Shown: in pieces, positions 29,187 through 37,029 of the stretch | Layout: every line of letters starts with the position of its first letter | Numbering within the stretch: the first letter of the stretch is position 1 | Source of the DNA: Mucilaginibacter phyllosphaerae | GTDB lineage: Bacteria; Bacteroidota; Bacteroidia; Sphingobacteriales; Sphingobacteriaceae | Reading direction: 5' to 3' | DNA: 64,000 nucleotides | Assembly: GCF_004378255.1 (NCBI RefSeq) | Contig: NZ_SNQG01000003.1 | Location: forward strand, 434,001 to 498,000 | Program-made: the position numbers and the translations under genes | Notes under the pieces: generated by a model | Database searches by the model: none | Told to the model about the DNA's origin: nothing | What the model saw: the letters and a program-made list of their open reading frames with translations, nothing else

Positions 29187-29845
29187 TTTAGATATTTAGC
29201 GTTTTGAATAACATCCCTGGCAAGGGATTGATCGGCATCTATAAAATTCTGAAAGGGGTTAGCGGCTTTCAGTAAAGCAGAAAGGCTGGAGTATTGCATC
29301 ATGTTCAGCATATTACCCGACTGGTCCTGCAGGTTACTCAGTTCAGTAATCACATAGTCAAAAAGCATTTTCCGGTCAGATGCCTTCATCTGGTTGATAT
29401 CGCCGATGGTCAGTGTCAACCCGATAACATAGCTTAACAGGCTTTTCGCTTTTTCCGCAAAATGAAGTTCTGCCTGGTAGCCGATAGCTAATAACGCCGG
29501 GTTCTGCTGTACCAGCCTGATGACCTGTGCCTGGTTGCTGATGATACGGGATACCATCGGCGATGCGGTAAAGCCGATGTCCGCCAGGTTAATTGCTGTT
29601 CCCAGGGTATTGTACCGCTGCTGTATCTGCCGGTAGGTCACTTTTAGTTTAGCCAACAGCGTCAAATTGGACTGCTCATTGGCGGAGGCAAGTGCCTGCT
29701 GGTTCCGGGCTTTCACCTGTAGTTTGTTTTCAGAAATGGACTCATCCACCAGCTGGTGGATGCCGATAATATCAATCGTTTTTTGCTGTGCGTAAACACC
29801 TACTGCAAAAAGGCAACAGCATATGGAAAAACAGATCTTTTTCAT
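29183..29845 (-). CDS. TraI-like (VirB5-type) secreted protein, paralogue 2 (divergent)
   Basis: A 220-aa protein with a signal peptide (ends near VGVYAQQ). It is the most divergent of the three but has the same length, the same secretion signal and the same C-terminal end (DVIQNAKYLK). It overlaps the previous and next genes by 4 bp each. It lacks the FANN/RALAL block of the other two. Confidence 0.72.
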   Translation of the reverse strand: MKKICFSICCCLFAVGVYAQQKTIDIIGIHQLVDESISENKLQVKARNQQALASANEQSNLTLLAKLKVTYRQIQQRYNTLGTAINLADIGFTASPMVSRIISNQAQVIRLVQQNPALLAIGYQAELHFAEKAKSLLSYVIGLTLTIGDINQMKASDRKMLFDYVITELSNLQDQSGNMLNMMQYSSLSALLKAANPFQNFIDADQSLARDVIQNAKYLK

Positions 29846-30504
29846 GGTTTAAGGTATTTGGCGTTCGTTAACACATCATTGGCAATACGGACATCCTGGT
29901 TCTGCCATTCCGCCCAAGGATTCAGCGAATGAAATATGCCGTTCATTTTCGCCCAGTACATGGCCCTGCCCATGCCGTAAGCAATACCGCGGAGAATGCG
30001 CATTTCATCTGCAATATGATTGAGTAATTTCCCTCTTTCCCCACTGTCCATCAGGTTGCCGTTGCCGCCTTTGGTAACGAAGGCACCCACATCGGCAGCG
30101 AGTGCTATGGCCCTGGTTTGAAAATCGCGCGCGCCCTGTTCCGCGAAAAGCAGCAGCAATGGATTAGATCTGGCAATGGTTACCGCAGAGCCCACGTCTT
30201 TGATAATATCTGAACCGCAATTTGCGATCTCCTTGATCGTTGTCAGGTTATTGATGACCGAAGCAACCTGGCTAAGCCCCTGGTAAATTTTGTTCTGGAG
30301 GTTATTGACAATGACCAGCTGCCCGCTGACGGCAAGCTGCCCTTTTTGAATGAGGTCGAGTTTATTATTAGTGGTATTCAGCTGCCCGTTGATTACCCCG
30401 GCATTTACAGCAATAGCCGCGGAGGTGCCACCGTCGAAGACGAGTTCCTGTGAGAACCCTGCGCTGGCCACGAAGCAGAACAAAAGGATAAATAGTGATT
30501 TCAT
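29842..30504 (-). CDS. TraI-like (VirB5-type) secreted protein, paralogue 1
   Basis: A 220-aa protein with a signal peptide (ends near ASAGFSQ). It shares with paralogue 3 the LLLLFAE-RAIALAADVGAFV segment, the ILRGIAYG-AMYWAK segment and the terminal NAKYLKP. It is first of three same-length tandem genes directly downstream of traG (5-bp gap). Confidence 0.75.
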   Translation of the reverse strand: MKSLFILLFCFVASAGFSQELVFDGGTSAAIAVNAGVINGQLNTTNNKLDLIQKGQLAVSGQLVIVNNLQNKIYQGLSQVASVINNLTTIKEIANCGSDIIKDVGSAVTIARSNPLLLLFAEQGARDFQTRAIALAADVGAFVTKGGNGNLMDSGERGKLLNHIADEMRILRGIAYGMGRAMYWAKMNGIFHSLNPWAEWQNQDVRIANDVLTNAKYLKP

Positions 30505-30509
30505 AAGTG

Positions 30510-32924
30510 TTAATGTTGATTGACTTTACTGATAAATTGAGAAAGTGAAAGTTTGCTGCTGATAAAATCGGCAACAAAAGCATCGAGGCCTTCAGGATAA
30601 GAACCGTATTTCCCGGTATACGATTCTATCGCGGACTTTTCAGGCTTTTCAGTAGTGTAGGCAAGGTATTGCTGTAAGGCTACCTCTACACCATAGACCT
30701 CGCCCACAGCACCACGCCGGATATAAACTTCTTTAAAGCGGCCCCTGCCTTCGGTGTTATCCAGTTGGTTAATGGTGAAAATTTTACGCCTTTCTGTTTC
30801 GCTGATTGAAAGCAAGGCGGCAATTTCATTATAGTTATCCTTGAATTTGGTTTGGTCAAGGAGGCAGATGGTATCGGAATTATTGATGATACTGTCTTTT
30901 ACTACGGCATTACCGATGATGTCGCCGAGCTCCTGGGTAACTACGATGGCCTCGCCCCAAAACTTGCGGACTGTCTTATACAAATAGAGCAGGTATCCTG
31001 CCATGAGCGGACTGGCGATGGCCTTCCAGGCTTCTTCTACAACCAGTGTTTTGCGGCGGTCGGAACGGTAGCGCATCTTTTGAATGAAAACATCCATGAT
31101 GATCAGGGTCACGATGGGAAAGAGGATTTTATGCTCCTTGATCGAATCGATTTCAAACACAATGAAACGTTCGGTAAATAAAGATTTGTCGGCCTCCTTA
31201 TTCAGGATAGGTGCGAATTCGCCACCTTTATAAAACTTCTTCAGCACATATCGGAACTCATCAAAATCAAACATGATCTTTTCCTCTCTTTTTATCTCGG
31301 GTATTTTAGTCAGCGCGAATTCATAGAAAGTGTCAAATTTTAATTCGCCTTTATCCGCGAAGAACCTGCTGTAATAAGCACTTATCACGTTGGCTACGAC
31401 ATCACGTTCCACAGGGCTAAACGTACCTTCTGCCCCTTTCCAGGCAACGCCGATGAGGGTACACAGGAAGTCCTTTTTTTCGATATTATATTCCTCTTCG
31501 CTGATCCGGAAAGGATTCATGGTAATGGGCAACTTATCGGAATAAGTGATATACTTCCCTTTATAATAGGAACATAGCCCGGAATAGGAATGGCCGGTAT
31601 CAACGATGACCATATCCATATTATAAAGCATATACTGCTCGATCAGCGCATTCATAAAAAAGCTTTTACCGGAACCGCTGGGCCCGAGCACAAACTTGTT
31701 ACGGTTATTGATACGTCCGGTACGCATCGGCAGATCGGCAGGGTCCATCCCGATGGGAATACCCTGCCGGTCGGTAAACCGGATCAAGAAATCAGAAGGC
31801 TCGTCAACGGGCAGGGATTCTTTAAAAAAGAAACAGGCAGCAGCATCACAAGTGGTCAGGAACCAATCGTAAGGTTTAAGTTCCACCGCATTTCCCGGTA
31901 AGGCGCTCCTAAAAAGTTCCAGCTGGTTATAGGCATTCTTACTTGGGATGATCCCCAATTGAAAAAGAGAGCTTTCAATAAAGTTCGCCGCTTTTTCCAG
32001 GCTGTTTTCCGGAGCAGCCACCAGGATATTAAAGTGACAATTGACCAGTAATTGATTTTCCCTGGCAACATCGACCAGCAGCTGATCGATATCTTCCACA
32101 CAGATCTGGTTAGCAGGGTCAGGAATACCGGAATGCCTTTTTTTCTTCTGCTCCAGTTTACGCAAAGTCATGGCCTGGTTGGGAATTTCAATGACCTGGT
32201 TAAAGATGATCACATCGCAGCCGGGAACCCTGAACAGGAAGGAAAGAAAATCCACCGGAAACCCTCGTGTGGTCTCCTTTTCATTCATTTCAATATGTGT
32301 CCCTACTTCCGGCGGCAGATCGATGCTGTCTATATTGACCAGGCTGATGCTGCGAACAGATTTATTACCTGTTTTAATTTCGGTGTCAGACGGGGAAAGG
32401 TTGTTCAGGCTAATATACCTGCTTTTAAAATCCATGCTGAGCATTTGCAATACCAGGAGGTTGATGCTGCTTTCGTCGAGCACATTAGGAGCAGGAAGAA
32501 TATCAATCACTTTGCTGATGAGCTGCCGGAAATCACGCAATGCTTTGGCATCATACACATAGAAAGCCCCCTTTTTTACCTGCCGGGTAATGGTGAGATA
32601 GGTATCTGTTTTCAGGCATTCCCTGCCTTCAAAGTGCGCATTGTATTTTTGCTGCAAATATTCACCGGAGAGTTTCCCTTGCCATTTGGAACGACTGATA
32701 ATGTCATGCTTCTGCAGGATGTGTCCATCTCCTAATACTTTAACGACGTTGATGAGCAAACTGTGAAATTCATCAAACCCGGCGGGGTAGGCGGCATAGC
32801 GTATGACCGGGTTGATCACCCTGATAATGACGGAACATTCGCCGTTCATACCGATGAGGAGGTCATACGCACCGCTCTTATCCACGCCGGCATACGGGAT
32901 ATTAAATAGTGTTTTTGCGGCCAT
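30510..32924 (-). CDS. traG: Conjugation ATPase TraG (VirB4-like)
   Basis: An 804-aa AAA ATPase that powers pilus assembly and transfer. A Walker A (GPSGSGKSFF) lies near residue 430, a Walker B (RKTLVVEEAW) near 660, and the VTQELGDI block follows. The MAAKTLFNIPYAG start at 32924 (ATG) matches TraG/VirB4 N-termini and overlaps the traF end by 23 bp. The longer upstream frame overlaps traF and is rejected. Confidence 0.92.
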   Translation of the reverse strand: MAAKTLFNIPYAGVDKSGAYDLLIGMNGECSVIIRVINPVIRYAAYPAGFDEFHSLLINVVKVLGDGHILQKHDIISRSKWQGKLSGEYLQQKYNAHFEGRECLKTDTYLTITRQVKKGAFYVYDAKALRDFRQLISKVIDILPAPNVLDESSINLLVLQMLSMDFKSRYISLNNLSPSDTEIKTGNKSVRSISLVNIDSIDLPPEVGTHIEMNEKETTRGFPVDFLSFLFRVPGCDVIIFNQVIEIPNQAMTLRKLEQKKKRHSGIPDPANQICVEDIDQLLVDVARENQLLVNCHFNILVAAPENSLEKAANFIESSLFQLGIIPSKNAYNQLELFRSALPGNAVELKPYDWFLTTCDAAACFFFKESLPVDEPSDFLIRFTDRQGIPIGMDPADLPMRTGRINNRNKFVLGPSGSGKSFFMNALIEQYMLYNMDMVIVDTGHSYSGLCSYYKGKYITYSDKLPITMNPFRISEEEYNIEKKDFLCTLIGVAWKGAEGTFSPVERDVVANVISAYYSRFFADKGELKFDTFYEFALTKIPEIKREEKIMFDFDEFRYVLKKFYKGGEFAPILNKEADKSLFTERFIVFEIDSIKEHKILFPIVTLIIMDVFIQKMRYRSDRRKTLVVEEAWKAIASPLMAGYLLYLYKTVRKFWGEAIVVTQELGDIIGNAVVKDSIINNSDTICLLDQTKFKDNYNEIAALLSISETERRKIFTINQLDNTEGRGRFKEVYIRRGAVGEVYGVEVALQQYLAYTTEKPEKSAIESYTGKYGSYPEGLDAFVADFISSKLSLSQFISKVNQH

Positions 32925-33189
32925 AATGATTAAGGATAAAGATTTGAGAATCGCGGCTTTTGGTATGCAGTCCGCCTTTTTGTTTGGCTGCGGTAAAGAG
33001 CAGGCCGCCGACGATACAGCCAATGAGCACCATCGCGCCCAGCCACATATTGACCAGCGACATGGTTAAAGCGCCGAAAACAAGGCCGGAAAGCAGGAAG
33101 CCCAGCCCCCAGTAAATAAACTTTCCTTTAAAGCCTTTGAAAATAAGGGGCTTCTGCAGCCCCTTATAAACAGCGAATTTCCTGGCCAT
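32902..33189 (-). CDS. traF: Conjugative transposon protein TraF (DUF4133, VirB3-like)
   Basis: A 95-aa membrane protein with a KGLQKPLIFKGFKGKFIYW N-terminal motif and two transmembrane segments, typical of DUF4133/TraF. It is located between TraE and TraG as expected. Confidence 0.88.
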   Translation of the reverse strand: MARKFAVYKGLQKPLIFKGFKGKFIYWGLGFLLSGLVFGALTMSLVNMWLGAMVLIGCIVGGLLFTAAKQKGGLHTKSRDSQIFILNHYGRKNTI

Positions 33190-33190
33190 A

Positions 33191-33496
33191 TTACAAGCCG
33201 AAGAAGGCTTTGATCACCAGTGCGGATACCACGAGGAATACGCAGGAACCGCCCCAGCCCATCAATTCCTTGTTGATGTCCTGATCTCCGCTGTTCCATT
33301 TGGAATAGACCCGGATCGCGCCTACAATACCTACTATGCCACCGATCACCAGGGTGATGTTGGTTACCGGTGCTACATAGGTTTTCAATGTGGAGGTTGC
33401 CGTGTTCAGGCCATTGACGCCGCTTTGCGCGAATGCCGGAACAGAAAGGGCCAGCAGGATCGCTGACGCCCATAGTTGTTTTGTTTTGTTAAACAT
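33191..33496 (-). CDS. traE: TraE (DUF4134, VirB2-like pilin), copy 2
   Basis: A 101-aa protein with a signal peptide (ends near PAFAQ) and two transmembrane helices, plus the DUF4134 pattern (GGIVGIVGAIRVYSKWNSGD, and a WGGSCVFLVVSAL block). It is likely the pilin of the mating apparatus. Adjacent to traF (1 bp gap). Confidence 0.88.
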   Translation of the reverse strand: MFNKTKQLWASAILLALSVPAFAQSGVNGLNTATSTLKTYVAPVTNITLVIGGIVGIVGAIRVYSKWNSGDQDINKELMGWGGSCVFLVVSALVIKAFFGL

Positions 33497-33566
33497 TAAT
33501 TGGGAAATGAGAATACTGACGGAGATCTTTTAAAGCCGCCGGAGAAGCGGCCGTGTATGCAAAACA

Positions 33567-33640
33567 GGCGTTCAGATCACGAACAACGCCTTAATAAATA
33601 CGCTCAACGGATAACCCGGCCACATGAAATGCGATAAGGG
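33567..33640 (-). pseudogene. Relic C-terminus of a third DUF4134 gene
   Basis: On the minus strand the last codons read FIKALFVI-stop, similar to FLRALFGI-stop of the intact gene at 33720. They lie within a 24-nt sequence (33567-33590) that differs by one base from 33715-33738. No N-terminal half or start is present. It looks like a remnant of a duplicated pilin gene. Confidence 0.45.
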
Positions 33641-33704
33641 TTGAGTAAGATTAAAGGGATAATAGTAAGAAGATCTTTTAGAAACTACCGGGAGGCAGTT
33701 TGTT

Positions 33705-33738
33705 AAAATAAAAAGGCGTTCAGATCCCGAACAACGCC
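33705..33738 (-). terminator. Intra-operon hairpin / attenuator after first DUF4134 gene
   Basis: A 6-bp stem GGCGTT (33715-33720) with AACGCC (33733-33738) contains the TGA stop of the gene in the stem/loop boundary. On the minus strand it is followed by TTTTTATTTT. It could reduce read-through into the downstream tra genes and so set the pilin:pore ratio. Confidence 0.5.
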
Positions 33739-34010
33739 CTGAGGAATGCACCTGCAAGTACCATAAATATAGCCGCGTAAAACCATGCCGCGACTTCTGT
33801 TGTAAATTCCTTTTTTCCCATCTGCAGGTTATGATAAATTCTTCCGGCACCGATAATTCCAAGAATACCGGCAATAACCAGAGAAAAATCAAACGCGGAA
33901 AAAAAGTCGGAAGAAAGCTGCTGCTGTGCCTGCTGCATTTCAGAAATGCCAGGCTGCGCGCTTGCGCCCAATGTCAGCAGGCAGCAGCAAACAGTCAATA
34001 GCTTTTTCAT
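33720..34010 (-). CDS. DUF4134 family (TraE/pilin-like) protein, copy 1
   Basis: A 96-aa protein with a signal peptide (ends near LGASAQ) and two transmembrane segments. The AGILGIIGAGRIYHNLQMG block is the DUF4134 pattern also seen in the copy at 33191-33496. The two share fold and length but only moderate identity. Its stop lies inside a terminator-like hairpin. Confidence 0.82.
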   Translation of the reverse strand: MKKLLTVCCCLLTLGASAQPGISEMQQAQQQLSSDFFSAFDFSLVIAGILGIIGAGRIYHNLQMGKKEFTTEVAAWFYAAIFMVLAGAFLRALFGI

Positions 34011-34013
34011 CGT

Positions 34014-34295
34014 TCAGAAACTTACGGGACGGGTAAACTCTATGGCTTCTTCCCGCGCCAGGTTAAATAACTGTTTAAGGCTCACCCCGCCGGAGGAAAT
34101 TACAGATGATCCGTAAATTTCAGCCGTAGCTTCCGGCGCGGCCCTCACCGGTTCAATATGTTCAGTGAAGGAGAGTTCATGCGATCCTTCGGTGGCGGGA
34201 GGCCTGCCATCCCGAAAGAAATCCCAAAAAATAAGAGCGGCATAATACGTAAAGTAAATGCCGCTCAGCCATAAGGTGAATTTGATCCAGCTCAT
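34014..34295 (-). CDS. Small membrane protein of the tra operon
   Basis: A 93-aa protein with one N-terminal transmembrane segment (about 7-25) and an acidic, Pro/Ala-rich then helical tail. It occupies the traC/traD position between the ParA/RHH pair and the pilin genes. No family is recognised. Its start overlaps the stop of the upstream gene by 4 bp (ATGA). Confidence 0.65.
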   Translation of the reverse strand: MSWIKFTLWLSGIYFTYYAALIFWDFFRDGRPPATEGSHELSFTEHIEPVRAAPEATAEIYGSSVISSGGVSLKQLFNLAREEAIEFTRPVSF

Positions 34296-34633
34296 AATTC
34301 TGTGTTTTGTATAAATTGTTTAATGGTTAATTTAAGTTCAGGGCAGGTGTCAAAAAGATGCTGAACGGCAAATGATACCAGTTTGGTAACATCAACATTC
34401 GTGGCCATTTTAAACTGGTTCATCGTGCGCACCGTTTTTTCATCAAAGCGTACATGAACCATGCTTTTATTGCCCGTGTTGTCGTAATTAAGAATGGCAG
34501 CTAAAATCGCCGATTCGATCTCCTTGTGTTTTGCCTTTTTGCCAGGTCTGTCCTTATCGGATTTTTCTTTTTTACCGGTTGGTTTCACCAGTTGCTCCCG
34601 AATCTGATCGGCCAGTGATTTCATGTTTTCCAT
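34292..34633 (-). CDS. TraB-like, ribbon-helix-helix-like DNA-binding protein
   Basis: A protein of about 113 aa. A Lys-rich N-terminal arm is followed by a strand and two helices (MVHVRFDEKTVRTMNQF, then DVTKLVSFAVQHLF), the outline of a ribbon-helix-helix fold. It is encoded immediately after ParA and overlaps its end, the arrangement of partner proteins in ParA partition modules. ATGs at 34633 and 34624 are both possible. DNA binding is inferred. Confidence 0.65.
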   Translation of the reverse strand: MENMKSLADQIREQLVKPTGKKEKSDKDRPGKKAKHKEIESAILAAILNYDNTGNKSMVHVRFDEKTVRTMNQFKMATNVDVTKLVSFAVQHLFDTCPELKLTIKQFIQNTEL

Positions 34634-35249
34634 ATAAATGATCAGCATAGATTTGTTCAAAAACGGGGATAATTACAGGGGATAAATTAAGCGGTGTCAG
34701 GAAAGTATTCACCCGTTGAAAATCTACCCTGTCGGGCAGTACTGCGGTGATCTTTCCGAACTTAGAAAGCTGTTCATTAACTTCCAGCATAATTTCATAG
34801 CGGGCATTTGCTTTTACACGGTTCGGCACAAAAACCATCGGCATTTTCGGGTTGATCTTGCGTAGGACGACAGTAAACAACACCGTGGATTCAAAGCTAA
34901 ACTCATCATAAGCAAATGGACAGATGACGAGATCCGCCGAAGTAAACACAGGTATCAGGCCGTCATCATCCAATTTACCGGGGAGGTCTATCAGTATGAT
35001 ATCTTTCGCGTTCCTGCCCAGCAGGTTGCGGAGTGCCGGGTAACTTTCCAGGTTAGCCGGGATCACTTCATACGGCTCTTCATTCTCCAGTATTTTTGCT
35101 TTGTCAAATTTTTGAATGATGGATTGCTGGTAATCCATGTCGATTACGGTAACGGGGCAACTTTTTGCCTGGGTCAGGTAATTAGCCAGCAACAAAGTGA
35201 GCGTGCTTTTCCCGGCACCGCCTTTTTGGTTTCCTATAATTATGATCAT
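34572..35249 (-). CDS. traA: ParA/MinD family ATPase (TraA)
   Basis: A 225-aa ATPase with the deviant Walker A (KGGAGKST) at residues 9-16, TVIDMDYQQS (Walker A') near 38 and IILIDLPG (Walker B) near 85. ParA-type proteins start the tra operon in Bacteroidota elements and may partition the circular intermediate or position the apparatus. Its end overlaps the RHH-like gene. Confidence 0.88.
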   Translation of the reverse strand: MIIIIGNQKGGAGKSTLTLLLANYLTQAKSCPVTVIDMDYQQSIIQKFDKAKILENEEPYEVIPANLESYPALRNLLGRNAKDIILIDLPGKLDDDGLIPVFTSADLVICPFAYDEFSFESTVLFTVVLRKINPKMPMVFVPNRVKANARYEIMLEVNEQLSKFGKITAVLPDRVDFQRVNTFLTPLNLSPVIIPVFEQIYADHLYGKHEITGRSDSGATGETNR

Positions 35250-35266
35250 AAAATTGAATTGGTTGC

Positions 35267-36211
35267 TTAACGGGTATTTGTTCGTGCCTTCTTCTGGCGT
35301 CTGCGTCTCATGCCATGAATCTGCTGGTCATCCACATCATCTGCTATTGATATGGACCTGATCTGAACCGATGGGGTATATTCATCGGATGTGTTTTCAA
35401 CAGCAATTTCCACCGGGTCAGTTTCAAAAGAGCTGATCAGCTCCTTTAACGCCATTACTTCACTGCCTTTGAATACCTGCTTTTCGTGGTGGTCGATGAT
35501 CGAATAGCCATAGGGCTGCTTGCCCGGAGCCTGATGAAAAATCAGGTCGATACCGTATTTCTCTTTCATGAGATCGCGAAAACCGGGCTGGTTTTTATAT
35601 TGCCGGAACAATTGCGATAACGCGGCAGTTCGTCTTTTGTCCGGAACATATCGGCTGATCTTTTCCTGTATTTTTGCTTCATCAGGATCGGTACCGGGAT
35701 AGCCTTTGCTTTCCAGCACCATCATGAACTGCGCCCTGGTACTGAAGCGATATTCCATGGCAAAATCGTAGCCGAGCACTTTATTAATGCTTTTTTGTGC
35801 CCTCAGGTACTCATAAGCGCTGTTGATCTTATTACCCATGCGGTCTACCCTTGCAGATACCATGTGTACGTGGTTATTGGCGGTATCCTTGTGAAATACG
35901 ACCAGGTAAGGCTGATCGCCATAGCCCATTTCTTTCAGCCAGGCTTCAGCGATGGCGGTTAAGGTGATCTTATCATATGATTTTCCTTTTGCAGAGATGA
36001 CCGCATGAAACTGCGGCAGTCTGACATTTTTATTGAGCGCGGCGAGTACGCCGAGGTAATTGATGTAGTCCTGGGATTTGAGATGACCGAATGTTTGCAG
36101 CGGCCCGAAATTGGCCACTTTCATCAATTCCCCTTTGTTACGGTCAATCTTGCCGGTGTTATACTTAACCCCGCTGAATGCTTTTTGGGCTTTAAATATT
36201 TTGACGAGCAT
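35267..36211 (-). CDS. mobB: Relaxase / mobilisation nuclease (MobB)
   Basis: A 314-aa relaxase of the MobA/VirD2 (PF03432) type. The metal-binding HxH motif is in NNHVHMVSARVD near residue 117, and a candidate active-site Tyr lies in the N-terminal third. It nicks at oriT and pilots the strand. The start codon directly abuts a 264-bp octamer array that reaches back to the mobA stop. The C-terminus ends with a basic Arg/Lys tail. Confidence 0.88.
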   Translation of the reverse strand: MLVKIFKAQKAFSGVKYNTGKIDRNKGELMKVANFGPLQTFGHLKSQDYINYLGVLAALNKNVRLPQFHAVISAKGKSYDKITLTAIAEAWLKEMGYGDQPYLVVFHKDTANNHVHMVSARVDRMGNKINSAYEYLRAQKSINKVLGYDFAMEYRFSTRAQFMMVLESKGYPGTDPDEAKIQEKISRYVPDKRRTAALSQLFRQYKNQPGFRDLMKEKYGIDLIFHQAPGKQPYGYSIIDHHEKQVFKGSEVMALKELISSFETDPVEIAVENTSDEYTPSVQIRSISIADDVDDQQIHGMRRRRQKKARTNTR

Positions 36212-36473
36212 AATATCTGTGTATCACTGTATCCTTATTACGGTGCAGCGCTGTAGCTATGAAGCATGCTAACTGCGTAACGATATACCGCCGGACCGCT
36301 ATGCCGGTGTAACCCTGTATCCCGATAGCCTTATAACCGGCTAACCATATAGTTGTATAGCGGTATATCCTGATCTCCGTATATCTTTATACCGATGCAA
36401 TTATGTAACCGTATCATGATATAACTTGATAGCTCTATAACCGGGTATCCGCAGACCTTTGCAGCTTTATATC
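36210..36473. repeat. Array of 33 contiguous degenerate 8-bp units
   Basis: The whole mobA-mobB gap divides without any slip into 33 units of 8 bp. Read on the minus strand the consensus is G-N-T-A-Y-A-N-N. By hand count position 1 is G in 30/33, position 3 is T in 29/33, position 4 is A in 27/33, position 5 is T or C in 31/33, and position 6 is A in 23/33; positions 2, 7 and 8 are free. The first unit overlaps the mobA TGA and the last overlaps the mobB ATG. No two neighbouring units are identical, yet the phase never breaks. Confidence 0.85.
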
Positions 36474-36882
36474 ATTTAGCCATCATTCTAATGATCTTGC
36501 GTAGTGACATTTCCAAAACACCCTGCATCCCAACGTAGCTTTCCAGCAGACTATTGAATTTCTCCGCAACGGCAGGCGGCAGGTCACCTTTTAATTTAAT
36601 CACATTGGCGTGCCGGGCAAGTTGGTTGATATTGTTACCGGCCCGGCCCATCTCTGCACCGATGCTATCCAGGTGTCCGATAAGCTCTTTTGAGTTGACG
36701 ACGATCATTTCCGCATTATGCAATACACGCGTTCTGATAATCTGTGACCGGTTGATGCCAAGCTCCTTTTCCAGCGCAAGGATCTGTTTGTATTCATCGT
36801 CCGTAAAACGACTGACTATTTTTACACTGCGTTTACCCGCTGTTAAACGGGGCCTTCCGCCTTTATTTTTAAGGTTATCCAT
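36472..36882 (-). CDS. mobA: MobA / MobC-like relaxosome accessory protein (RHH)
   Basis: A 136-aa basic protein with an N-terminal ribbon-helix-helix region (SVKIVSRFTDDEYKQI, then LGINRSQIIRTRVL) and a C-terminal MobC-type segment (GRAGNNINQLARHAN). It binds oriT DNA and assists the relaxase. The ATG at 36882 (MDNLKNKGGRPRL) fits family N-termini better than the one 30 bp upstream. It is flanked by hairpins upstream and by the octamer array downstream. Confidence 0.82.
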   Translation of the reverse strand: MDNLKNKGGRPRLTAGKRSVKIVSRFTDDEYKQILALEKELGINRSQIIRTRVLHNAEMIVVNSKELIGHLDSIGAEMGRAGNNINQLARHANVIKLKGDLPPAVAEKFNSLLESYVGMQGVLEMSLRKIIRMMAK

Positions 36883-36919
36883 CAGAAAAAATGAGTTGCG
36901 AATTTTTGACAATCCCCGG

Positions 36920-37001
36920 AGGGCAAGATCTTTTTGTAAGACAAAAAGACATCTTGCCCTAACAAAATCAAAGCGGTTTTTGCATAGGAAAAACCGCTTT
37001 G
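36920..37001. other. Two strong inverted repeats; candidate oriT and/or terminator
   Basis: Hairpin 1 has arms 36920-36937 and 36941-36960 (about 18 bp with a 2-nt bulge, 3-nt loop). Hairpin 2 has perfect 13-bp arms at 36969-36981 and 36989-37001 (CAAAGCGGTTTTT/AAAAACCGCTTTG). They fill the gap between the primase stop and mobA. Mobilisation origins commonly lie just upstream of mobA; hairpin 2 could equally end primase transcription. Confidence 0.5.
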
Positions 37002-37029
37002 AGGAAAGTCTTTAATGTTGAAAAACCAG

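Noticed and set aside
32052..32735. 227-codon plus-strand frame over traG
   Set aside because: Antisense to TraG, whose motifs are intact; no start signal or operon context.
33572..33892. 106-codon minus-strand frame as an intact gene
   Set aside because: Most of it is out-of-frame sequence of the DUF4134 gene at 33720-34010; only its last codons look like a gene relic.
36210..36473. CRISPR array or recent microsatellite as explanation of the 8-bp periodicity
   Set aside because: There are no spacer/repeat alternations and no identical adjacent units; the period is 8 bp with degenerate positions. No cas genes are present.
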